Of a stretch of 64,000 nucleotides of DNA, positions 1-10,322 are shown in pieces. The stretch lies in assembly GCA_963922205.1 (NCBI GenBank), contig CAWUHX010000256.1:62001-126000 (forward strand), read 5' to 3'. Origin of the DNA: Romanomermis culicivorax. Taxonomy: Eukaryota; Nematoda; Enoplea; Mermithida; Mermithidae. The first letter of the stretch is position 1. Every line of letters begins with the position of its first letter. A program made the position numbers and the translations under genes. The notes under the pieces are model-generated. The model was not told the DNA's origin and did no database searches. It saw only the letters and a list, made by a program, of their open reading frames with translations.

Positions 1-2
1 CT

Positions 3-119
3 TTAGGAACTATCATGCCCAACACCTACCGCCGTAGTGACGAATATGTCCTTGATCTGGACGTACCCGATTGGTGTGCCATGTCACCACCCCCCACGCC
101 TGAAGCCGCAAAAATCTAA
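3..119 (+). CDS. C-terminal end of an upstream ORF, possible gag tail
   Basis: An open frame enters from the left edge and stops at TAA 117-119. Only 38 residues are visible. They are acidic and then proline-rich (SPPPTPEAAKI at the end) with no recognisable domain. Its position ahead of env and pol makes a gag C-terminus the simplest guess. A 185-base AC-rich stretch follows with no ORF; it contains a TTTTACAG that could act as a 3' splice site for the downstream env frame. Confidence 0.3.
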   Translation, partial: LGTIMPNTYRRSDEYVLDLDVPDWCAMSPPPTPEAAKI

Positions 120-304
120 AAAAAAAAATCCAAACCCCATCCCATAACTCAACTTCTAAAGTTTTACAGAACGTTCAGATTGCAAACCGGCCACCCCCCC
201 AGCGCAAAACCGCAAAAAGACAACACCTAAAGCCCCAACACCAAACCGGCCACAACAAAAACACACAGTGCCCCGCCGCCTCCACTAAAACATTCTATTG
301 GCCG

Positions 305-2181
305 ATGTTTTGTATTTTTCTTTGTATAATAATCCCCACATCGTGTAGTGCCCAATTCCAGATGTGTGGAACTTCATTGAGCGGTCACTCAATCAGCATA
401 CCGAAACTTGTATCATGCATGCCCCCTTCCACAGTAGACAAACCCGTACAGACATTCGGAAAAATCTATATCCCCTCCACTAAGCCCCACATTACAGACG
501 CATACAAATGCAGTGTTCGCAAACGCAAAATTTGTAATAATACAGGATTTTTTGGATCAAAAGGTATTGTCTTCGACCAAACCGAAATGCAAAATCTAAC
601 CCCACATCTTTGTAAGGCAATCGTTATAGACAAAGAACACAACGGTCAAAAATTATACGAAACCCAACCAGGATTTTGGTCAACAAATAACTCCCTAAGC
701 GTAGAATACACATGGTGTTGTACAGACCATTGTACCTCGGTCACTAACATCATCATAGAAATAGGACAAATAGCATCTTGGAATGGAAAATCTATGACAG
801 GTACATTAGGCGACCTAGGGTCATGCAAACCGACATCAGGTCATTGTGTCACAGCCGACGGATCCATTATTTGGAATGAAACAGCATTTGAAAACTTATG
901 CCCCTTCGAATACAAAAATACACATCCCATAAAACTCACGCCAACCCACATGATAATAGAAGAGCTACAAGGTGCATTTTCGGTCAAAAACACACTCTTT
1001 TCAAACCCCAATTGCCCAGAAATCCAAGACAGCATTCTAACCGAACAAGGCATTATTGTACAATAAGACAAAAGCACACCACATCGTAATGCATTTTTAA
1101 CCCCAAAAACCAACGAAACTCATACTACACTATACGATTTTGATGATTTTGAACCCATCAATGCAAAACTAAACTATCTAGCAGACAAAATACAGGAATT
1201 CGAAATTCAAAATTTCAAAAATGTATGGAATGAATTATGCAGACAGGCACAGCGTCACCTTGATCTCGTATGGGAAATTTTACGTCTTGACGCAACCCTT
1301 GGAGCACGTGCATTCCTACAGAGAACCGACATCATAGCAGAATTTACAGGAGAAGCCCTCACAGTCTGGCCCTGCAAGCAAGTAAACGCATCTAAAGTCT
1401 TCTACAACCATAAAATCAGCCAAACATGCTACAAACTTTTGCCCGTTCTCGTAGGAACTGAACTCATGTTTTCAAATCCAGGAGGCAACGATTTGACCCC
1501 TTTTTCACAAACAGTTGATTGCCATCACATGCATGTAGCCCTTTACAAACAGAATAATACATGGGTCAGTGAAACCCTCATGTCACAAATTTACCTTTAG
1601 AAATCATCTGGAACCAAAATTTCTCCCTTTTTCATTTTAATACACCCGCCATTTTTCATGATCAACTTGCAACTATTTCAACCAACTTACTCTTTTTGAA
1701 ACAATACATTTACAAAACTCACACACTCGAAAACATTGTCAAAAAACTCGTCAATTACACCGCCCAAATGTCTCTCAATTCCGATACAGTTTACAATATG
1801 ATCTCAGGCACTGGCCAAGCACTCGGAAATACACTCTCTGGTGCTGGTCAAGGCATAGAACATGTAATAACCGGTACCACCCAAAGTCTCACGGACGGAT
1901 TAAACAATTTACTCAAAGGACCCCTGCAAATCATTATCAATCTCGCCGTTATCACTGTAGTTATTGCAGGCGTCTTTTATTCGTTTCTCATTCTTCGAAA
2001 ATATTTCCCCTCTCCAAAGCATCATGCCACAAACGAACATGCATACGAAATACCATCTAACAACAGACATTTACATGAGACCATTCCCCCATCATTCGGC
2101 CATGCTCTCTTAGAATTAGCTAATTGTGGTGGGGCACAAACACAGCAGAAATATGTCCTTGTCGATATTGATACCCCCTGA
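305..2181 (+). pseudogene. env: Envelope-like glycoprotein, broken
   Basis: The first segment (305-1066) begins with a hydrophobic signal-peptide-like stretch and is rich in cysteines, with an N-glycosylation sequon at NNS and others. It ends at TAA 1064-1066, but coding character continues in the same frame to TAG 1597-1599, including further paired cysteines. The frame then changes near 1560-1600, and the third segment runs to TGA 2179-2181. That segment has one strong transmembrane helix (about 1924-1995) followed by a roughly 60-residue cytoplasmic tail. Signal peptide, cysteine-rich ectodomain, single C-terminal membrane anchor and tail are what define a type I viral envelope. The overall look recalls glycoproteins of negative-strand RNA viruses (rhabdo- or chuvirus-like), but I cannot confirm the family. 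At least one stop and one frameshift make this copy non-functional. Confidence 0.65.
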
Positions 2182-2772
2182 ACTCCTGCAATCGAACTCA
2201 TTAATCAAATTCACCAATCTGCATCAAATAAGCCACCCCAAAACGTACCTGAGAAACATACCCCTCATATTCCGATCACACTTAACGGCAAATTAATGAC
2301 AAAAGGCATGATTGACACTGGTGCAGTTTACTCACTCATTGATTCCCGAATCGCTCAAATCCTACAGTTAGACATGAAACCCCCGCTAGTCCAAGCAAAA
2401 GCAGCAAATAATCTTCCGATTCACTTTGTAGGGACCACTTTTGTCACAGTGACAGCCCAAACAATCCAGGAAACAATCATGGTCCATGTCCAAAAAGATT
2501 GCACAGCAGACATCCTTCTAGGCAAAAACTTTCTCAGTCGATTTTCGGAATACACTATCAACAATCAAAAATCACAGGTCAAATTTGGCAATGTTATACT
2601 ACCTTGTGATGGCCTAGAATATAGCCCTCTTTCAACTCGTGGTGGAACTTATTTGGATGAAAAATTAGAATTACCACCCCGTACAGTAACCGAATTTACT
2701 GTCCCCTTGCCCAAGTCGTACTTACAGGTCAAACAGCTTGAATTCACCCCCAAAACCCAAAGAGAACTCTAA
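2182..2772 (+). CDS. pro: Retropepsin-type aspartic protease
   Basis: The open frame runs on directly, in the same frame, from the TGA that ends the envelope tail. The catalytic DTGA motif is at about 2314-2325 (context MIDTGAVYSLID). The flap and ILLGKNFL motif (around 2512-2530) match the second conserved block of retropepsins. About 110 residues follow, forming the usual linker toward RT. No methionine is needed: the frame could be reached by readthrough of TGA 2179-2181, or the stop may be a mutation. It ends at TAA 2770-2772, overlapping the pol frame by 35 bases, so reaching pol requires a frame change. The protease would mature the polyprotein in particles. Confidence 0.8.
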   Translation, partial: TPAIELINQIHQSASNKPPQNVPEKHTPHIPITLNGKLMTKGMIDTGAVYSLIDSRIAQILQLDMKPPLVQAKAANNLPIHFVGTTFVTVTAQTIQETIMVHVQKDCTADILLGKNFLSRFSEYTINNQKSQVKFGNVILPCDGLEYSPLSTRGGTYLDEKLELPPRTVTEFTVPLPKSYLQVKQLEFTPKTQREL

Positions 2773-5767
2773 AGTCCATTTCGCAGCTTGTATATCTGAG
2801 AATCAAAACAATCGCATACGCATATCCGTCCTAAACACACAAGAAACAGCTCAAATTCTTTATCCTGGAACATGCATTGGTACAGTCTCATGTTACATCC
2901 CAAAACAAAACGCTCCCGCTAATCTAACCCCTTCAACGCAAAACCAGCCCAACCATTTTGATACATTCACATGGTTAAAAGAAAATGTCAATTTAACCTC
3001 CAGTGACCTCACAAAAGCAGAAAAAACGCAACTCCTACGCGCCCTATCGAAGTACCCTACATTATATGCTAAATCCAAAATGGACATAGGCAGAACCACC
3101 CTCGTTTCTTATACAATTGACACCAATGGCTCCCAACCCGTACGTAGACAACTTTATCGGACTTCCCCAAAAGAAAAGCAAATCATACAAGCAGAAGTTG
3201 AGCAACTCGCAGCAGCAGGTGTCATAAGCCACAGCAATTCCCCATGGTGTACCAACACAGTTTTAGTTCCCAAAAAAGATGGAGGCCATCGTTTATGCAT
3301 TGATTTTCGAGGCCTCAACAATGTCACAAAAAAAGATACCTACCCCTTGCCCCGGATAGACGAAATTCTGGACACCCTCCGTGGAATGAAATATTTTACG
3401 TCCCTTGACCAATCCAATGCATACTATTCCATTCCCATAGCACAAGCAGACAGAGAAAAAACGGCCTTTAATTGCTCAGCTGGCCAGTATCAATTCAATT
3501 ACCTCCCTTTTGGACTCACCAATGCCCCAGCCACATTCCAAAGGTTAATGGATGTTATTCTTTCGGATCTGCAATGGAACACATGCCTTGTGTATCTCGA
3601 CGATGTTTTGGTATTCGCAGACTCCCATGCCCAAATGCTGGAAGGTTTAGACACTATTCTTGCCCGATTCTCACAAGCAGGCCTTAAGCTAAACATACAA
3701 AAATGCAAATTCTGCCAGCCTCAAGTCCAATACTTAGGCCACGTCATTTCTCATCAAGGCATTTCACCAGATCCCCATAAGGTACAGGCCATCTATGACA
3801 TACCCACACCCAAAAGCTCAAAAGAAGTTAAGTCATTCCTTGGCCTACCCTCATATTATCGCAGATTCATCCCAAATTGCTCTCACGTTTCTAGCCCACT
3901 CACATCGCTACTCAAAAAGAATTCAGAATTTTCCTGGGGCCCTGAACAGCAAAATGCATTCAGTAAGCTAAAAGAATTACTCATTCATGCCCCAATACTA
4001 CAGCATCCCGATTTCACAAAACCATTTATCCTGCAAACTGACGCCTCAAAACTCGGAATCGGCGCCATTCTCAGTCAGCTAGATAGTAAAGGTCAGGATC
4101 GCCCCATTGCTTTTGGGAGCCGCACATTGAAACCCGCAGAACGCAACTATCCGATCACTGAGTTGGAAACCCTTGCAGTAGTCGAATTTGTCAAGTATTT
4201 CCGCCCCTATCTTTTCCAGCAACATGTCATTGTACACACTGACCACACAGCAGTTCAGGCAGTCTTACAAATGGAAAACCCCTCCCCTCGCATTGCCCGT
4301 TGGGGATTAGCCCTCTCCGGTATTCAGCTAGACATTCGACCCAAGAAAGGCACTGCTAACCGCAACGCAGATGCAGTCTCTCGATTCCCCTCACAGACAG
4401 CAAAGCAATCCTTTGATATTGAGCAATTAGAAACCCACCCCGAAATATCAACTATCAATTCAGTTTTGGAAGCCGAAGCAACTGAACAAGAAGAGCAACA
4501 GAAAAACTTTGCCGAACTCCAACGCACTGATCCAACTGTCAAAAGTATTTTAGCAAAAATTGCCCAAAAACACCCCCTTACTCTGATCAAATTCGCAGTG
4601 CATCAAAACATTCTCTTCCGTATAGTCGACAAACAGGCAAAACTATACATTCCCAAGTCGCAAGTCCAGCATCTCATCGCCTCACATCATGACAGCAAAT
4701 TCACAGGTCATTTTGCAGCCCGGAAAACTCTACACTTGCTCAGACAGAAATACTTTTGGCCCCAAATGAGCCATGATATCAAACGTTACTGCAAAACTTG
4801 TCACCCATGCCAGACACAGAAAGCTCTTAGGCACAAAGTACATGCAAACTTGGTACCAATTCAGCCGACTGGCCCATTTGATAGAGTCGGTGTTGACTGC
4901 ATGGGACCATTACCCCTCACGGAAGACGGCAACCGATTCATTGTCGTTTTCATCGATTATTTCACAAAGTATGTAGAGGCATTCCCGACCCCTGACATCA
5001 CTGCACCCACTATTGCCAAGCTATTCGTAACCAAAATTGGTTGTCGTCATGGGTCCCCAAAAATCATCCATTGTGATCGTGGCCCGGATTTTGTATCCGA
5101 TCTCTTCTCATGGATCACCAGTTTATGCAATACTCAGAAAATTCACACTACCCCATATCATCCCATTGCCAATGGGGAAGTTGAGCGTTGCAACCAAACC
5201 TTAGCCACCCGTATCCGCATGTACATCAATTCAAATCACACTGATTGGGATACTTATCTCCCGTATGCCGTTTTTTCGATCAATATTCATAAAAATGATA
5301 GCACATCATATCCCCCATTTGAATTACTCCACGGTAGACAAGCCAATCTGCCGTCAGACGCAGCCTTAAACTTTTTCCCCACGTCTTACATGGTTGATTT
5401 AGACGATTACGCCCTTCGTGTAAAATCGCATTTCACAGAAGCACTCTCAACCGTGCAGAAAAGTTTGCAAAAAGCCCAAGCCCACTATACCCGTCAGTAT
5501 AACAAGCATGCTCAGAACGTATATTACAAGGCAGGTGATCTTATTCTCTACAAAAATCATTTGTGTAAACAAGGGCTGACTCCCAAATTCCTCCCTCGCC
5601 AGAACGGGCCCTATACAGTTACAAATTTCATGTACCCCAACGTTACACTCAAACACCCCCATAAGAATATTACATTTACGGTGCATGTAAACGAGACAAC
5701 CCCTTTCTACCCTCGAACAGCAACTATCGAATCTACCCCCACCCCTCCCCAACCTCGAAAGCCTTGA
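2738..5767 (+). CDS. pol: Pol: reverse transcriptase, RNase H, integrase
   Basis: This is an intact 1009-codon frame. After a linker of about 100 residues comes RT with the palm motif YLDDVLVF at residues about 284-291. RNase H follows with LQTDASKLGIGAIL near residue 431. Integrase begins with an HHCC zinc domain (about residues 655-692, ending CKTCHPCQ). Its DDE core has D in GVDCMGP (about 718), D in HCDRGPDF (about 779) and E in NGEVERCN (about 815). A GPY-type C-terminal module (NGPYTVTN) follows, with no chromodomain. Domain order and motifs are those of Ty3/Gypsy. The enzyme copies element RNA to DNA and inserts it. Relative to protease the frame is shifted, so expression would need frameshifting, or an indel has separated the two. 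It is the best-preserved gene in the window. The start is set only by frame opening. Confidence 0.92.
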   Translation: MNSPPKPKENSKVHFAACISENQNNRIRISVLNTQETAQILYPGTCIGTVSCYIPKQNAPANLTPSTQNQPNHFDTFTWLKENVNLTSSDLTKAEKTQLLRALSKYPTLYAKSKMDIGRTTLVSYTIDTNGSQPVRRQLYRTSPKEKQIIQAEVEQLAAAGVISHSNSPWCTNTVLVPKKDGGHRLCIDFRGLNNVTKKDTYPLPRIDEILDTLRGMKYFTSLDQSNAYYSIPIAQADREKTAFNCSAGQYQFNYLPFGLTNAPATFQRLMDVILSDLQWNTCLVYLDDVLVFADSHAQMLEGLDTILARFSQAGLKLNIQKCKFCQPQVQYLGHVISHQGISPDPHKVQAIYDIPTPKSSKEVKSFLGLPSYYRRFIPNCSHVSSPLTSLLKKNSEFSWGPEQQNAFSKLKELLIHAPILQHPDFTKPFILQTDASKLGIGAILSQLDSKGQDRPIAFGSRTLKPAERNYPITELETLAVVEFVKYFRPYLFQQHVIVHTDHTAVQAVLQMENPSPRIARWGLALSGIQLDIRPKKGTANRNADAVSRFPSQTAKQSFDIEQLETHPEISTINSVLEAEATEQEEQQKNFAELQRTDPTVKSILAKIAQKHPLTLIKFAVHQNILFRIVDKQAKLYIPKSQVQHLIASHHDSKFTGHFAARKTLHLLRQKYFWPQMSHDIKRYCKTCHPCQTQKALRHKVHANLVPIQPTGPFDRVGVDCMGPLPLTEDGNRFIVVFIDYFTKYVEAFPTPDITAPTIAKLFVTKIGCRHGSPKIIHCDRGPDFVSDLFSWITSLCNTQKIHTTPYHPIANGEVERCNQTLATRIRMYINSNHTDWDTYLPYAVFSINIHKNDSTSYPPFELLHGRQANLPSDAALNFFPTSYMVDLDDYALRVKSHFTEALSTVQKSLQKAQAHYTRQYNKHAQNVYYKAGDLILYKNHLCKQGLTPKFLPRQNGPYTVTNFMYPNVTLKHPHKNITFTVHVNETTPFYPRTATIESTPTPPQPRKP

Positions 5768-5785
5768 ACGAGGACGTTCAACTCC

Positions 5786-5796
5786 GGAAGGAGGGG
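5786..5796 (+). promoter_or_regulatory. Polypurine tract, plus-strand primer of the first element
   Basis: The 11-base run GGAAGGAGGGG sits 19 bases after the pol stop, where the plus-strand primer of an LTR element is expected. The 3' LTR probably begins just after it, perhaps at TGCCCCGCCG (5802). Its outer end cannot be fixed without the 5' copy. Confidence 0.6.
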
Positions 5797-7047
5797 TTAT
5801 TTGCCCCGCCGTATCGACCGATTGGTTAGAAGTAAAGTACCTCACACAAATCTGGTCGTTACATGTTGTTTACGATTTTTAGGGGGATTACGGTAGCCGT
5901 GGAATATGTAGTTTAGTGTAGGTTCTAGGGGACCAGCTGCCATTTGTGCAAATTAATTGGGGCATCTTAATTGGGCTACCGGGGTGTGAATGGATCAAAA
6001 TAAAGTACTTCACGTAATTTTATAGGAATGTTTGGGTGTGAATCCCAGACACCCTTGAGACGATAAAATGTGAAAATAAAATAATATCTAATAAATGTCT
6101 ATCGCATACAGTATGCTACATATTTACAGTACTGCTTTAGCAGGTACGTTACAGGGTCTAAGTTGTTCCAGAGAAAACCAGGTAAGAGTACTGTAGTGAT
6201 AATGCAAGTTAGATATGCAGGAATTCGGCCCCTCAATATACTTGGAAAGAAAAATGGCATTTAAACTGTCCTTTTGATATTGAGGTCGGTAAATATGGTT
6301 GGATATAATAATTTGCCAAAAATAAATAACTACCAATAGCCGAACTAATGGGACTAAATTTACCCACTGGTGAACCAGATGAATGGAATTGAGTGAATTT
6401 ACTGAACTAATTGACTAAGCCTGCTACACTCAAACTGAAGTTATTAAACTGGAATTATCTAAACTGAACAAAGGACAACAGTTACATCTTATAAACAGCT
6501 TTTTATGCTACATTGCTCTGATAAGCTTCCGTTATTTTATCTTTTGATTGATGTTTAATTTTGTTTATTTCATACCATTTGTGTGTGCTCTCAGGAGCAA
6601 AGGTTACTGTATTTTTATGTAGGAGGTCAAGGCGATTATTTGTTTTTTTACCCATCTGCTTTCATTTCTAGTAGTTCATTCTGTTTTAGGAGGCCTGTGT
6701 TCAAGATCGGCCATAATTCCCTTGTATTCTGTACAATGTATGTTTTTGCGCTGTCAGAGGATTCCATATTCTCAGAACCCTGTGATGCATTGTATTTATA
6801 TCATTTTCAGCAGTATTTTTATTTCCAGCTGAACCAAAATTTCAAGGTTCATTGAGTTCATTAGTTATCTTTGTAAATTAATTTCACATGATTAATAATA
6901 TTTTCTGTTTGGTTCCATATTTAGCAAACTTTTGGTGAAGTGATACAAATCAAGATAATAATAAACAATTACAATAGAAATTGTCTTGAATCACGATATT
7001 TACATGTTTTTGTCACAAACGCTACTCAAATTTATGTTTGAATTTTC
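5797..7047. other. 3' LTR of the first element plus flank; no gene seen
   Basis: No coding region is recognisable in this stretch. It should contain the 3' LTR of the first element. AATAAAGT at about 5998-6005 and AATAAA-like strings near 6070-6100 could be polyadenylation signals. The right part is AT-rich flank up to the DIRS left terminus. Small ORFs here have no recognisable content. Confidence 0.4.
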
Positions 7048-7188
7048 ATTTTTCTATGTCAAATGCCTTGACTTAACCAGCCTATGTATCATCCGATTGG
7101 CCAACTCTTAGCTCGATTGAAAGCTCCGACTAAAATAAAGTAAAACACTGAGTAAAGTTTCCTCATTATCATAGTTCATTCGAGCTGG
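7048..7188 (+). repeat. DIRS left inverted terminal repeat
   Basis: About 140 bases match the reverse complement of 12,215-12,350 with scattered mismatches. The match covers the tracts AGCTCGATTGAAAGCTC and TTTCCTCATTATCATAG. The outermost 35 bases are also complementary to the first half of the internal complementary region. Confidence 0.85.
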
Positions 7189-7307
7189 CTAACTTTTAGC
7201 TCGTTTTTATTTTTCCATGTCATCACATTTTGTTTGTTGCATAGCGTCTTTCGGTTCTGTTAATATGTCGTCTTTGCATGGTACTCTTTTGAGCCACCAT
7301 AGCCGCA

Positions 7308-8544
7308 GTGTCGTTCGTCATGGATCAGCTCATCCACATTGTTCCAGGCGCAAATCGTTTTCCCATTCGTCTAAATCGACCGATTCTGGAAGTTCTTCAA
7401 CCATTTGTGGTTCTACTGCAAAGTCATCGGATAATCGACAAGAATGATTCTTCTCAGGCTCAGGGTTCCATTGAACCAATTATTGTAGGTTCCTCCTTAA
7501 AGGTTTTTCCTTCCAACAATTTACAACAAGGTTCCATCGAACCTATGACAAATCGAGAACCACCTTTGATGGTTCGAGATAATGGCTCAGTTCAGTTGGA
7601 CTCTGCTTCTTTGCATTCCATTTTAAAAGAGCCTCTGCCTCGTTCCAATAACCCTTCAGTTTTGGATGACAATTTAAGCCTGGTGTCTGCTCGCCATTTG
7701 GTCACATTCACGGTCTGCTTCTTCATCTTCCAGGAAAGCAGCTATTCCGATTTTTTCGGATTCTTTGAAACTGGAACGTAGACGCTTACTGCTTACAAGT
7801 GAAACCCAGCATTTGGTTTTATCCGAATTACGAGGTTACTTTGAGGATCCTATGTTACGTTTGAAACGTTACTCGAAAATGCCAGTTCCAGATTCCCCAG
7901 TGGCTTTGGCCCCAGTAATTGATGAGGACTTTAGATCTTTCTTAAAAAGAGACTAGAAATGGATTATAAGGAAAGATGAACATTGTCGTTGTTTACAGCA
8001 GTCTGTCCTCGAATGTGCCAACCCTTTGGTGGCTGTAATTAATGAACAGGATCGTGGATCATTTGATGCAGTTTTTGCTTCTACTGCAATTAAGCACAGC
8101 CTTCGACACATCGGTTTCGTTTTACAGGATATTCTTTATGACAGGCGCTATGAAATTCTTAAAAACGTGGGAATAAGAAGCTATTTGTTTAAGGACATTG
8201 CGTCCATGCCTGTTTCATCGGAGGAACCAGTAGCCTGCTGTAGAGACGCAGCCACGAAATTATCCCCACCTCCTCTTTTCGGCAAGTCATTGTGTGGCAG
8301 TTTCGAAGATCATGGTCAGAAAAATGGCCTATATGATGCTCTCAGGAAATTTTCGTCTTTTGCACCTCGACAATCGTCAGTTTGTGGGTTTAAAGCCCCT
8401 TCGTCTTTTCATGGTGCATCGCATCAACGTTCCCAAAGTTTTCGTTTCGATTCCAGCACCAGAAATTTTTCGGATCGCCCTATTCATGCTGGCGATTCCT
8501 TCAGGTATAGAGTACAAGCTTTTAATTTTGCATTTTGCTCTGTC
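7308..8544 (+). pseudogene. DIRS ORF1, gag-like, broken
   Basis: Three overlapping open segments (7308-7781, 7765-7956 and 8026-8649) fall in two frames and form one decayed ORF in the position of the DIRS gag-like gene. The middle part carries VIDEDFRSFLKRD, recalling the short acidic-aromatic motif common in DIRS ORF1 proteins. The third part is basic and serine-rich. A stop at about 7954-7956 and a frameshift near 7770 disrupt it. The role in the parent element would be RNA binding or particle formation. The call rests mainly on position. Confidence 0.55.
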
Positions 8545-10010
8545 CCACATTCACTAATTGCTGGCCACTTAGCTTTTCTCCTTACTAATTGGTCTAGATT
8601 GACCTCTGATAGATGGCTATTAAACACAGTGTCTGGCCTACAGGATTGAATGGGAAAGCATTCCACCTAAACAGAAAGTTAGGCCTTCGTCGATCAAATT
8701 TTCACCTAAGGATCAGTCTGCAGCATCTAAAGAGTTCCTTTCCCTTTTGTCTAAGGGCGCCATTGAACCCCTACCTTTTTTTGTCAACCCTTCTGATCTT
8801 TATGTATCTCGTCTATTTTTGGTTCCCAAAAAGAACAGTGAAATGCGCCCAGTTATTAATTTGTGACCCCTCAATGCTTATGTAAAATATGAGCATTTTA
8901 AAATGGAAGGTATCTTTATGCTAAAAGATTATGGCATTTGAACGATTTTATGGTTAAAATTGACTTGAAGGATGCTTACTTTGCTGTTCCTATTCATATA
9001 AATGACCGAAAGTTTCTCTGTTTCGAATGGGACAATTATTTGTATCAGTTTACATGCATGCCCTTTGGACTTTCTTCAGCTCTGCAGGTTTAAACGAAAT
9101 TATTGAAGCCTGTAGTTTCTGCTTGTCGTCAACTTGGCATTCGTATAATAATTTATTTGGACGATATGGTAATTTTAAATGCGTCCTGCCAGAAGCTGAA
9201 AGCTGATGCCCGTTTTGTGATGTTTCTTTTGGCCCAGCTCGGCTTCATAGTTAACAGTGAAAAATCGGAATTGGTGCCAAAGACGTCAATCACTTTTCTC
9301 GGTTTGATTTTTTCTTCCAAAACTTTAACACTAAAAATTCCGCGCAATAAAGTTGATGACATTTTAGGGCGATGTATTTCTCTTCTACACAAGCATACTG
9401 TAAAACTTCATGATGTGGCTTGTTTATTGGGAAAATGCGTTTCAGTTAGTCAAGCTTTGTTGCGCGCTAGTCTATTCACCAGAGTTGCAGGCTTGCTTAA
9501 TTTCTGGTTTAAAAAATACAATAATTATAATCACCACATTTTTCTTTCACATGAGGCCAGAAAATAACTTGAACTTTGGTCTAAACAGTTAAATTCCTGG
9601 AATGGTAGAAACATTTTTTCACACCCTGTTTCTCCAACCATCTTTTCTGATGCTTCTGATGATGGCTGGGGCGTTTTTTGTGATTCCCACAAAGCCGGTG
9701 GTCTCTGGAAAAACGATGAATTGAATTTGCATATAAACTGTAAAGAGCTATTAGCAGCCTTTTATGGCCTAAAAATTTTTGCTTCCAATCTTTTTAACAC
9801 GTCAGTTTCTTTAATGCTTGATAATTCTACATCTATTGCTTACATCAACAGGCTAGGTGGCACAAAAAATAGCTTTCTTTGCCATTTGTCCGTTAAAATT
9901 TGCCTCGATCGCCAACTGAATCTTGAATCACCTGATCTTGGTGCCTCGATCGCCACCTGAACATTAAAGCAACACATATTCCTGGAAAATTTAACATTGA
10001 AGCTGCTTGG
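8545..10010 (+). pseudogene. DIRS reverse transcriptase and RNase H, broken
   Basis: The domain opens with AGHLAFLLTNWSRLT, the conserved DIRS RT entry. It continues with LFLVPKKNSEMRPVINL in another frame, IDLKDAYFAVPIH, CMPFGLSSA, the catalytic YLDDMVIL at about 9158-9181, and FLGLIFSS. RNase H follows with SDASDDGWGVF (about 9651-9683), NCKELLA and LDNSTSIAYINRLGG. Stops at about 8863 and 9567, a frame change near 8640, and a small tandem duplication around 9900-9960 (CCTCGATCGCCA twice) break the frame. RT copies the element RNA and RNase H removes it. Confidence 0.85.
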
Positions 10011-10046
10011 TTATCCCAAAGTTTTGCTGACAGTAGTGACTGGCAT

Positions 10047-10322
10047 TTGAATGCAGCACTTTTGGAGTTTTTAAATAAAAAATGGGGTCCTTTTTCCGTT
10101 GACCTTTTTGCTTCAAGGCATAATACCCATTTAGAACATTTTGTTTCGTGGAAGCCAGACCATGATGCTTCTGCTGTTGATGCCTTTACTCTTTGCTGGC
10201 ATGAATTTTTCGCTTTTGTTTTTCCCCTTTTTGCTTTCATTGGCAGGACTATTCAGAAATTTAGACTAGACTCTGCTACAGTTGTGCTAATTGTTCCAGT
10301 TTGGCCGACTCAACCATGGTGA
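10047..10322 (+). CDS. DIRS methylase-like domain downstream of RNase H
   Basis: This segment has the conserved DIRS/PAT signature that follows RNase H: VDLFASRHNT, FVSWKPDHDASAVDAF, and the terminal VLIVPVWPTQPW. In DIRS elements the region has been related to DAM-type adenine methylases, and its biochemical role is unproven. It is likely translated as one polyprotein with RT/RNase H. It overlaps the start of the recombinase ORF, as in other DIRS elements. Confidence 0.75.
   Translation: MNAALLEFLNKKWGPFSVDLFASRHNTHLEHFVSWKPDHDASAVDAFTLCWHEFFAFVFPLFAFIGRTIQKFRLDSATVVLIVPVWPTQPW

Larger units (their letters stand above)
1..5802 (+). mobile_element. Ty3/Gypsy-type LTR element with env upstream of pol (5' end outside window)
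   Basis: This is an LTR retrotransposon internal region read left to right as a possible gag tail, an envelope-like gene, protease, and reverse transcriptase-RNase H-integrase. A polypurine tract follows pol and marks the approach to the 3' LTR. The 5' LTR, primer-binding site and most of any gag lie left of the window. Domain order inside pol (RT, RNase H, integrase) is that of Ty3/Gypsy. The envelope ahead of protease is not the usual Gypsy or retroviral order, where env follows pol. No LTR boundary or second element is visible between env and protease. The copy is old: env has an in-frame stop and a frameshift. Confidence 0.8.

Noticed and set aside
305-2772. Stop-codon recoding with TGA as a sense codon
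   Set aside because: TAA and TAG also interrupt coding regions across the window, and TGA ends several frames that lack downstream coding; general decay is simpler.
5447-5845. 132-codon minus-strand ORF opposite the end of pol
   Set aside because: It lies opposite a strongly supported integrase C-terminus; a shadow frame.
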